From: Euglena gracilis
Lineage: Eukaryota; Euglenida; Euglenophyceae; Euglenales
Direction: 5' to 3'
DNA length: 64,000 nucleotides
NCBI GenBank assembly: GCA_039621445.1
Contig: CP154955.1
Coordinates: 8,358,241 to 8,422,240, forward strand
Below are positions 1-11,233 of this stretch, piece by piece. The translations under genes and the position numbers were made by a program. The number at the start of each line of letters is the position of its first letter. The first letter of the stretch is position 1. Below the pieces are notes generated by a model. The model did not search any database and had not been told where the DNA came from. It saw only the letters and a program-made list of their open reading frames with translations.

Positions 1-1182
1 CCAAACACTGCAAACGAAGGGCAAATTGGAAAACCAGAAATCCATGACACTTATTTATAAGTGTTTTCTGCATCCCTTTCCCAGACGACAACTCCTGCAC
101 CTCTGCAAAATGTTGCATGGTCCTGAATTTCTATGATTCTATTAATTGTGATTGTAACAGTGGTATGGTTCCACCATTATTGGAAGGCAATATGTGCGGA
201 CCATTTTTGTTTGACCCCGACGTCATTTCAGTCAGAGACATTCTTCTCAAAGTTCCACCAATGCCCTTCCCACAAATCACCCTTTTGTACAGTCCACCAG
301 TATCACGCCTCGGAGGTTCCCAAACGGAGACCTTGCGAATCAGTTGTTTATATATGCATCTCTGCTCTGCGGGGCCGGGTCGTCTCCTGTTGTGTATCTG
401 CATTGTACACTTCCCATCCCCATTTCCACTTCCACTGTTCATTGTTCATGGTCACAAGACGAAACGCATTATGCCTTCATGGCGTTCCCTGCTTTAAACT
501 CACAGACTGGAACAATTTAACCCCCCAAAATAAACAGAAACACCCAAGTATAAAAGCCTCCTGGAATATTTTGATTTGGCGATTTGTGACTGGTTTTTTT
601 TGAAGAGTGGAAGTGACCTTCCTGGTTTCGCGAAAATTGTATGGCGCGCACCCACGCATGCACGTACGCACACACGCACACGCACGTACACCCCTTTTCT
701 GTGGTGTTCCAGTGACCCCAATGAGTGGGGTTGAAAGCATTGTAAGTTGCTATGATAGACCTGTGACTCAACCCGCGATTTCCTCTTAAGTAACGCATCG
801 ATGTCTAATTAGCTACCCAAGTTAATTAGCTACCTGCTTCTGGTTCGTGTTGACCTTGGGATCCAGTCCAGCCTGCAATACCGCAAAGTTTCTAGCACAG
901 CGCTCAGGTTTTCCGTCTTCAGAGGTAGACCCTGGAAGTCGTCGAAAGAATTTATGCAGGCGGTGCCTCGCTTTGTTATCCATCAACATTACCCTCTGCA
1001 AATATTCCATCCGTGCAAGACCCCGTGCATCCCTTCTCCACGTACGTCTTTTTCAGCTGCGATTTTGGAGCTGTCACGCATGGAAGAAAAAAGTTGATTA
1101 CTATATCTTTCAAACGTCGAGGACATGAAACGGATTTCTGCGAAAGGGCATGCGGGACTAGTTTCTGTGTCAAGAACTGTGT

Positions 1183-1292
1183 TTGGGCCAAGAGTTAGGG
1201 GGAGCCCAGGGGCGGGGACCGCGGCGCCGAAGGCGCCGTGGTCGCCCCTGGGCCCCCCTAAAACCTTGGCCCAAAAACACTGTTCTTGTTTG
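1183..1292. repeat. Fold-back repeat
   Basis: TGTTTGGGCCAAGAGTTAGG on the left mirrors CCTAAAACCTTGGCCC on the right around GGCGCCGAAGGCGCC. A palindromic hairpin of about 100 bp; no clear target duplication. Confidence 0.75.
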
Positions 1293-1297
1293 AAACC

Positions 1298-1358
1298 GTG
1301 TTTTGGGCGAAGATTTAAGACTTTTAAAGTCTCGAAATCGGCCCAAACACGGTTTCTG
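1298..1358. repeat. Fold-back repeat
   Basis: GAAACCGTGTTTTGGGCG at the left and CGGCCCAAACACGGTTTC at the right are near-perfect inverted repeats around an AT-rich centre. Confidence 0.75.
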
Positions 1359-1430
1359 ACTGGTTCCATGTTTGCTTTTGTCCATATCTTTCCCACTGCC
1401 CCCCCAAATGCTTCCCGTCGGCCACACATC

Positions 1431-1451
1431 TCCCCCCCCCCCACCGGCCAG
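1431..1451 (+). promoter_or_regulatory. Putative spliced-leader trans-splice acceptor of MFS-1
   Basis: A run of C residues followed by CCGGCCAG gives an AG at 1450-1451, 27 nt before the start ATG. MFS-2 has an AG at the same aligned place. Inferred from the euglenid assignment; no leader RNA is seen. An upstream ATG at 1456 is out of frame with the protein. Confidence 0.45.
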
Positions 1452-1478
1452 GTGGATGAGGGGTCGCTGGCCCTCCCG

Positions 1479-1551
1479 ATGTCGTTCGCCAACCTGCACC
1501 AGGACGACCCGGACGACTGTGCGAGCGGCATCGTTGGCGACGGCGACACAG
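1479..1551 (+). CDS. MFS-1 exon 1 (N-terminus)
   Basis: Residues 1-24, MSFANLHQDD and an acidic cytosolic head. The ATG and the 19 nt before it align with MFS-2; this is the first in-frame ATG after the acceptor. Intron 1 (1552-1930, 379 nt) is GT-AG and holds nothing I recognise. Confidence 0.75.
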
Positions 1552-4500
1552 GTGTCCCCCCCCCCCGCCACACGGCTACCCATCTGGGTCGGATTGTGGC
1601 CGTGGCCATGGGGCGGACAGCCTGGTTCGTGTATTTCAGGCGCTGTGGTGGCTGAAACGAGCAGACACCCGGAGCAAGTTTTGCGTGTTGGTTTCCCGCT
1701 TGGCACAAGCCGCCCTCAGTGTTGGGCGTTTCGGGGTTTCACGGAGACCGTCCATTCTGCGCATGTCCACATGCATATAGACATCAATAATGGAAATGAA
1801 TCAACATTCATTCCTTACAACATCAGTTATTATGGGTATCCGTAAATGCAGTTTTCTGTTTGTTGGTTATGAGGATGCAAAAACCATCTTGTGCCATACA
1901 TTTTTAAATCCTCCCCACCTTGCTTTGCAGCCTTCTACACCGACATCCCCCAGCGTCTGGACCGCCTCCCCTGGAGCTCCTGGCACCTGTTTGTGTCCGT
2001 CACCCTGGGGTTCACTTGCGTCCTGAACGGCTTGGCACAGGCTCCTTCCACTCTGCCTTGATTGATAGTCAGCACAGAGGCGCGCTATGAAATGGCTGTG
2101 ATCACTTCCCCCCTAGTTTTCTTTCGCTTTTTTGTTAGTCCTCTTTCAATCCATTCTCAAGTGAAGCAGAAAAACAAGAGGAGACAACAGACACATTTTT
2201 TTAACCAAAAGTGTAAGCAACACAGTGCTGTAATTGGTTTCTCTTTATATCCCCCTCCCCCGTGACGACCAACAATAGAGTTAATACCGAAATTCCTAGC
2301 CCAATTTGGCATCCATGCAGTTCCTGTTTCACGTGATTCAGATATTTCTTCTTTTTAAATTGAACGCTGCTCTGCCATAGCCTCTTTTTTCGAAAAACTC
2401 TGGAAAATAACACATAATAGCTCCAATGCTTTTTTTCGAAAAGAAAATATTGCAAACCCAAAACACGGGACGGGGTAGACAAAAATTACAGTTGACAAAA
2501 ATTACCGTAAAACTATCGCGGTAAGAAAATTTTTTGTAAAATTTTGGTTTCGAAATTTTTTTTGTAAAATTTGGTATTCAACCACTCTTGACACTTTTTT
2601 CCACATGTCAAGTATTTTCCCCCATGCTTTTTATTGAGGAAATTGAAGAAAATCTGGCTTTTTTGCTCAAAAATGACACCAAGGGTCAATATTGTCAACA
2701 TTTGCGCAGTGTTTGTCATTTCCGGGCATTTTTTTTACCTTTTCCGGCCATTTTTTTTTCATTGTGGGCTGAGGCTTCACAGAAGAGGGTGTGGGAAGCC
2801 GATACTGGTCGAAAACGACGGTAAAAATAACAAGCACGTGGGCCCGTGCTCACGCACGGGCGGTTTCGCGAATGCGGTGAAAGACGCGGACGGGACCGAA
2901 CACCCTATCTCGGCTCCGGAGCCAAAGTGCGATTTTACCGACACCAGTAGTATGCACGGGACGGAGCCGGATCCAACCGTTCCGTTCGCCATCCCTGCCA
3001 TTGCCGATTGCGCGCCGAATCGAACCCTACGGGCCAAAATCGCGGTCGCATTCGCCGACAACGCGGATGCGTAGGCCGTAACATCGCTCCCGTTAGTAGG
3101 TGGGTAGATTATGATAGCATTTGGGTATTTTACAAAATTTTTGTCTGCCGTAATCCCCCCCCCCCTGCACATCATTGGTTTTTCCACGTCATTAATTTTC
3201 CTGATTTCAAAAAAAATTCCTATCATTCTCCTTCCGCTGTTTTGGATTTCTGCCATTTTTGTTTCTCATCACTTTTGTCCACTGTTGCGATTTCTGGGAC
3301 CATTTCCCGGAATCTCGGTGGGGGGGAGTGCATAGGACACGGCAAACATGTGTGCATTCCAATTCCCTCCGAAACGACTTTTTTTGCAGCAATGCGTCTG
3401 TCATTTAGTGCTCAGTACACCTGCCTTCAAAAGGTTTTTCCATCTGCTTTCCTCGGCAGATGTTTGTTATTATGAACCTGCACAGATCGGAGCTGCACAT
3501 TGGGATTGAACTGCTTCGAGCAGTGATCGTCGTGGACAGAGGCAGCACGGAAGGGGACACTCATTGCGCACTCATTGGGCTTAACTCGCGTAGAAGGAGC
3601 GTGGCGCAGAGGTGACCATCGTGGGCTCCCTCGGCAGTGTTCTCCAGAGTCCTGAAACCCTAGGCCTCAGCGACACCATGATCGGCCTCTCCGGATCGAT
3701 GTACATAGCAGGTAGCCGGACTTTCCATGTCATTGGGGTCAAAAATTGGAATGCGCCAAAAACAATAATTTCCCCCCTTCTTTCAGTTTCGCTGCAAACA
3801 TGACGCATCTGATTGTTGTGGTGCAGTATGCCATCAGCACCTCTTTTGAGGAAGTACCCCCATTGCAGGGGAGGGGAACACAAACTCGTTTATTTTTATT
3901 TTTTGTCTTGTTTTGCTTTTTTCCCGACGATTTCCTAATTTCTTTGCCAGGAATATTTTTTAATTAAATTATTACACATTATGAAAAATTATATTAAAAT
4001 TAGGAAGAACTGCGCGTTTTGGCTGATTTTCCCCTGAGATGAAATTTTTTGTAAAAGTTTGTCATTTTTAGATTTTTTTTGGCCAACAATTTGCACAATT
4101 TTGGAATTATATGTTCCAAAATGTAATGAAAAACATATAAAAATATAGTATATATGTAGTAGTATAGTATATATATTTTATATATGAAAATATATAAAAT
4201 ATAGTTACATATTAAGTAATCCCCGGAGCAGGGGATATATGTATACACACGCGCGCATCTGTATGTACGTGCATATATGTATATATACACACACTCTCTC
4301 CAGCTGAAAGTGTTGCATCCTGGGGAAGGTCCCGCAGGAATTTACATGCAATTTGCTATTTTGCGTCTTTTGCAATTTTATTTTGTTGCGTCGTGTTTTC
4401 GAGAGTACATGTTGACCCCCTCCCCCAGCGCATTGACGTCCGGCCGCAAATAGACACACGACATATTTTTTTAAGAAACACTGCAGACCTGTGTGTCAAC

Positions 4501-7062
4501 CCTGGCCATCTGATGAACTCCTTCCATGCCCTCACCCAGACCATCACAAGGGCCGGGAAAACATGAAGTGGCTCTCCCTCCCTGAACTGCGCCGCGTAGG
4601 CTCCATCTTCGGCGCCATCTTGTTCGGGTACCTGACCGACGAGTACGGCCGCAAGAGGCTGTTCATCATCACCATGCTCCTGTACATCTTTGGGGCCAGG
4701 GATCTATTTGCAGCACAAATACTCTTGGAAAGGCTTTTTTTTTGTGGCGCGTTGGAATTGCTGTTCACTGCCCGCTCCACAGCATGGGGGATGGTGCTCT
4801 CATTTTTTTTTAAAGGCTGGCGTTCATGTTCCAGAGAATTCCTCAGCGACGTTTAGAAAATGCTAATTCTGAACAGGCCCAAGGGGCCCAAGGCTCCCTA
4901 CCCTACCCCTGGGATCGGCCAGAAATGACCAGGAGTGCCCCCCCCCCCCAAAGGCTGTGGAAATAATAAAAGAAAATAAATAAAATTTCAAAAAATAAAA
5001 AAAAATGAAAAGTACTTTTCCAATTTTTTTTTACAGAAAATCTTTTGATCAGCTACTGATTCTGGGTGATTTTGGCTGGAGGATGCTGTGACGAGGAAAA
5101 AAATGCGGGGATAGGTGAGCCAGGCAGCCCAGTTGGCTGGCCAGCCTGCGGCCGGCTGGTCCGGCCTCCAGCCGGGCTGGACCCAACTTTATTTCACCCA
5201 ACCCCCGGGGGGGGCTCCCAGCCAGGGTTTTTTTTAGTCTTGGACCCCCTTCCCCCCCGGGGGTAGGGTGGGTGGGTCCCTTGGACCCCCCCCCCCCCCG
5301 AGGGAGTGGGGGTAGGGGCTGGTAGGTATATCTTTTTTCGGCGCCAAAGGCGCCGAAATTTTTGAAAAAGGTGGTATTTTTAGCATTTTGGCCATTTTCA
5401 GGCAAAAGTGGGTGGGTCCCCTGAGACCCCCCCCCTCCCCCGGGGGGGCCCACCCCATGGGGTGGGTGGGTGGGTGCCGACCCCCTCCCCCCCCCTGGTC
5501 TTAAAAAACCCCCTGCTCCAAGCCCAGATTTGGGCTGCTGGCTGGATTTGAGCTGCTGGCTGGCTGGCCCCCTCCCCCCCCTCCCCCCCCCCCGGGGGCT
5601 AGGGTACCCTCCAGCTTAAGAAATCCCCTGCCACCAACCCATCCCCCCTCCCCCCACTCAGGGGGGGGGGGGTGTTCCCCGGGTCGTCCTCGAGTTAAAA
5701 AGCAGCCTGGTCCTGGCTGGGGCCAACACAGACCTGCGTATCACCCCTCAGGGGCCGTCACCATCCACATTCAAAAAAAATCACTTCCGACCCTGGAGGG
5801 GGTCATTCCAATCACAGCCCCCCAGCCTTGATCTATCTCCATCCATCAAATTGTCGAGAGGCAAAAATGTTTTGGAGAATTTTGTTTTTTCATCGACCCA
5901 GCCCCCCAGCCCAGCCCCCTAGCCCCGGACCCCCCTCCCTCCTATCCCCCCAGCGGGTCCAGCCAGCAGCTCGTTTCCAGCCAGAAGCCTTTTTGCCAGC
6001 TGGAGGCTGGACCCCGGGGGGGGGGTCTTTACGAAAACCCCTGGTTGGTGGGCGGGTCCCGACTTGAGCCCCCCGGGGGGGTTGCAGTCTGGAGGCCGAG
6101 CTGTGTGGGTCCGGCTTTTGGTGGTGCGAAGTGCCGTTTTTTTTGAGAAATGCCGGCCCGATTTTTTTGGGGGGTGGCCCGGGTTTGAACCAGAAGCTTA
6201 GCTGGGACTGCCCCCCCCCCCTGCCAGGGGGCACCCGCCCCTCCCGCTGCTTCGCTTTCATTCCATTCGTTTGTTTTTTTGAGACGGCGGGCGCCGGGGC
6301 CCCCGCCGGCACACGGGCCCCTGCCCGAAGCGGTGTTGTGCGGCCTGGCGTGGGACGCGGTCGGCCAGGGCTGTTCCGGGAATCCCCGCAACCCTATGGG
6401 TGGTGGGTGGTACCCCGTCCTGGTGTAAAGAGGAAGATTCCGCCCCCCCCCCCCCACCAGGCCTTCCCATGCAGCCCTGCGGTCAGCTTCTGCGGCTTCC
6501 GGTTCGTGACGGGGATGGCGGTCGGGGGCGAGGGCTCGGCCGTCCAGAGCGCGGTGGACGAGCTCATCCCCGGGTGGGGTCCGCATGTGTGCCCTCCCCA
6601 GCCTGGTTCTTTTCCCCCAGAACGGTTTGTTTCGACCGTAACAGGCCCCCAACCATCACCGTCACCGCCACATTGTGCTTCGGGCCTTTACTGGTCATTC
6701 GGGGCATCAGACTAGGCATCATGTGCACCAACCGGGCTGGTGAAGGGTTCGCTGTGCCCCCCCAGGATATAACATAACAAAACAGACACAAACATATGCC
6801 ATCCCGCTTCCGCCATGTACCGGGGCCGTGTCAACCTCGCCATGGGAGGCAGCTTCTGGCTCGGCGCTGCAATCGGTGCCGATCAAGCCCCTGCGTACTA
6901 TTGAGCTTCAGGGGCTTGGTGCTGTGCTGTCCATTTTTCTGCTCGCCCATGGCAGCCCTTGTGATGCCGAACGGGGTGATCCAGAAATGAAACCGAAATC
7001 AAGCTGCACCAAAACAGTGTTCTCTGAGCCAGTTGTGTTCGAGAGTACGTGCGTGAATGTTC

Positions 7063-7094
<32 letters not shown>

Positions 7095-10000
7095 TTATGT
7101 GCTTCGTACCAGTGGATTTCTTTTGTATTTTATGGGGGCATTTTCAATTTACGCTGCCAAATACTTCTTAAAAAACCAGCGCCACAAAGTTCTGGGGCAC
7201 GTTTGTGTAAATGGTATCAAAGTACACAACAAACGATTTCCCAGCATTCAGCTGACTCGGAGGGGTCCATCTGCCATTGAAGCTGTGCCAATGCCTACCC
7301 GCATATATATTTTGATGCCAGTGTCGTTCTATGTTCAAAAATGGCTACGATGCTACGACTTTTCTGCCCTCACCCAACAGTGTATTGCCATCTGACTCAT
7401 GCTTAGCAGTTTTATGATGTTGAACCGTTCTGATTTTTTGCAGCAATACTTCAGCTTTCATCCGGTTTCTCGCATGGCCTCGGTGTGAAAACATGCCACT
7501 CTCCGGAATTATCCCCCAAAAAGCTGCAGATGGCTCCAACCCTTCTCTGGTCCCCCTCTGGTTGGGCTGGCGGCTGTGCTTCCTGGGTGGAGCCTTCATG
7601 GCCAGAGGCCTTTTGGAGCTCCGCACACTGCCAACAGTCTGCACAAAAGTCTGCACCCCAAACAAGTCCCAGAGTGGGTCGACAGAGTCATGTCGCCATT
7701 TTTATCACTGTTCAGCGCTGTTTAAGCAAATTGAGTGCAATAGAGAGACCAATTTTTTTATGGACACTGATCATGAGGTTTGTGTCTGTATGTGTGTGCA
7801 CGTGCGTGCATGCGTGCATGTGGTCCTGAATGTATAATTGCTCCATCAGTTCAAATGTTATTGCACTGCAAATAAATCATCATCAGCACAAGCGTTTGTA
7901 GGCACTCGCTAAGGGGTCCTTGCTGTCCAAGAATTCTAACGCAGGCAATGTTCAAATAAAACGAAATTAGTTCAAAATCAACTTCAAATTAGTTGGTTTC
8001 TATAAACCTACAAAAAACACATCAGATCATTGTCCCACGTCTGTTCATTGCACTGGCCGAAATTCTGGTTGCACACCAGAAAAGTGCAGAATGCAGAGGG
8101 GAAGCGTTATGTCTCGATTCCCACTCAACATCAAACCGAGGGGGGAAATGCCGGCAAATTTCCTTGTCAGAGGTTCGTCAGTTGTTGTCTGTCAGATTTT
8201 TGGCTGCTTCCATTTATGCCCCAAAGTGACTTTAAAAGGAAAAATGATTCCAAAAAAAAGGGAATTGCCAAACATCAGTAGGCGGGGGGTCCACTGGACC
8301 GGACCTCCTCCCCTGGCCGGAGGGGGGGTCCCCGACAGCCTTGTGGGTTCAATCCACTTACCTGCCCCCCCCCTGTCGTACGACCACCCGTCATTTACGA
8401 CCACCCCCCCGGTCACAGGTTGCAGGAGGTCATGGGGGTGTTATGACCCCCCCCCCGTGGTCGCAGGTTGCAGGTTGCGAAAATTTTAACACCACCTTAC
8501 CCACCAGCCTACGACCACCCCTCATTTACGACCACCCCCCGGTCGCAGGTTGCAGGTTATGGGGGTGTTACGACCCCCCCCCCTGGTGGCAGGTTGTAGG
8601 AACCTGGTCATACGACAAGGGGGGGGGGTAACAAGTCTGTGGATTGAACCCTACCCCAGAGGTCGTGGGTGGGTTTCAAAAAAAACGTGGGTGGGTGGGT
8701 TTGGGCTCGGGGAAAAGTGCCCCCGCTTGGGGGCCAACACAGTGAATCCAGGTTCCCAACCCCAGGTTTGGCCTGACTGCACCTTCTGTTTGTGCCAGCA
8801 TACGTCCTCCAGCAGGGCCGCTGCCCTCGGCGATGGGCACCATCCTGGGGCGGCGGTATGTCCCGGAGAGCCCCCGCTGGCTGCTGACCCACGGCCAGCC
8901 GGAGGAGGCGGAGACCGTCATGAAGCACATCGAGGACAAAGTCGGCAACCATGGGGATCGGCAGGATCTGCATGGGCACGTCACGCTGATGAATGAGCCC
9001 TGAACTTCTTAAGCCAGAAATCGGGGGGTAGTGCATATTTCACGTAGTTTGGGAGTTTCCCGCTTGCATTATTACTCATTCCTGTAATCTTGATGGCATA
9101 TTTTCGGGCCATTTTGGGCCATTTTGACTATGTTGGGCCATTTTATTTTATTTTATTGATTTTCTGCCAGTTCTTATTACGTAGAACAGAACGTTCTTAT
9201 TATTATTCTTATTATCACCTCCTTAGTGTGAATCAGAAAGTAATTTTACCTCCTTAGTGTTAATCAGAAAGTAATTTTCTGTACATCATATGCATCAGCA
9301 AAAGAGAGGAATTTCTGTGCAGCAGCAGTTTTTTTTTTGAACCTTGCATATTGGCCACCCTTCCGCCTGCCTGCCTCCAGTTCTCACTGCAGATGAATTT
9401 TGTGAGAGTGGCTGCTGTGGCTTCAACGCAGCAGAAAGTTAAAAACAATTAGGACTGTAGTGATGATGCATGGAATGCAGTGATTCAGAGCGGTGCATCA
9501 ATTTGAACAAGGTGTGGCAACTGACGGCGGACGCGGCAAACGGCAACGATGGCATTTTTGAAGCCATTTTGGAGAGGTTGAAGAGAAATTGGCAACTGAC
9601 CAGGATGCGGTGATGGCATGGGTTTTTTTTTGATGCCCCAGTGTCAAATAGCACAATGATTGGAATAACCCTCTTTCCCTGCCCGCCATGCCTCAACTGC
9701 GAAGGCTGCTTGGAGCCTCTCCCCAAGATGGAGATCCGGCCATCCCAGAAGAGGGTCACCTTCTTTACCGTGGGGCGTGTGCAGGGGCGTCTGTTGTGGG
9801 GAAGTCCAAGGTCTGAGGTAACCCCAGCAAGCCATCAACCCACAGTTTCTCCCCCCCCGTTTTTTCTTCTTTTTTTTGCATTCTATTGTGCCGGACTGCG
9901 TCAAAAATGAAAAGGTTTCTCAATCCTTTTTTTTATCTACTCGGAGATACACATAGAATCCTGTTCAGCCTTCTGCTTAAGGATTTGAAGTACCCCCCCA

Positions 10001-10828
10001 GGGAGCAGGGGCTGGACTGCAGCTAGTCCAAAATTAGTGACCGGCACAAGGCGCTGAAAAATTTCGGACCCCCCAAAATGGCCAAAAATGCCCCTTTTTG
10101 GCCATTTTTGAGGGTTTTTTTGGGGGGGAACAAAATCAATCAAAAAATCACATTAAAACCTCATTTCCACCCCGGCGCGCAGTGCCAAGGTGGAAGGCCT
10201 AGGCCTAGAAGTTTTTTTTTCCATCGGGGACCCACGAACCCCCTGCCCCCCCCCCCCCCCGGGGGGGGAGGAGGGATCCATTTTTTCCAGCGTCTAGCAA
10301 AATGGCTAGCCAGTGGACACCCACAGCGTCCTCAAGCAATGGCCTGTTCTGCAGTCCCTCCTTCTTTTGGATGACAGCCTTGCTCTTTGCTTTCGCTCCA
10401 TTCACCGCCAGACCCCCTGGCCCCCCATCCTGTTCGTCCAGTACTGGCGGCAGACGGTAGTGGGCCTCACGGCCGTGGCTGCGACGCGCCACCGTCGACA
10501 CAAGCGACCGGCAGTGTCGGAATGGCTGCCAGAGGTGCGAGTCTATGTACCGTGTAGGCCCTGAGTGGAACACGGCACTGGACCGTTTCCCCACCCCGTC
10601 GCAGCCACGCAGCCGCTGATGTTGACCCAGGCATTCTTCTACAACGCCATTTTTTTCACCTATCCCCTGGGCCGTGCTGTCACCAACCCCACACCCATCC
10701 GATGGAGAAATTAATTGTCTGCAACATAATGTAAGGTTCCTATTCATCGGACGACCCGAAATTCTGCCGCTTTCCATTTTTTTTTTGTGTGATTACTGTC
10801 ACCGATTTTCCAGAAAGATTCGGATTTT

Positions 10829-10912
<84 letters not shown>

Positions 10913-11134
10913 TTTTTTTTTTTTTTTTTGTTGGAGGTGGGGCACGGTATATGGACGGAGCAAAGGTCTTTCTGCATTTGGCGTTAGGGCACTACACCGT
11001 TTCTTTGGAGGGGGTACAGCCTTGACCCCTCCAAAACGGGGGTCGGGACCCAACAGGTTCCCAAAGTTGAAAAACTGCATTGGCTGACAGTGCCACCCTG
11101 AGGCCACTCCCGTTTATTATACTGATTATTATTA

Positions 11135-11195
<61 letters not shown>

Positions 11196-11199
11196 CATA

Positions 11200-11233
<34 letters not shown>

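Larger units (their letters stand above)
1..1430. other. Upstream flank, no gene recognised
   Basis: No exon-like block with family similarity on either strand. It holds two fold-backs (1183-1292 and 1298-1358) and an alternating CACACG/CACGCA tract at 650-690. Confidence 0.6.

Noticed and set aside
2035-2040. GC-AG or GA-AG donors as in dinoflagellates
   Set aside because: First considered for CAG|GCTCC and AGG|GATC. Complementary intron ends and exact family alignment explain all sites better, and several introns lack any AG acceptor.
8281-8640. Proline-rich exon from C-run region
   Set aside because: Frames are created by homopolymer C/G runs and the block lies within GT-AG intron 9.
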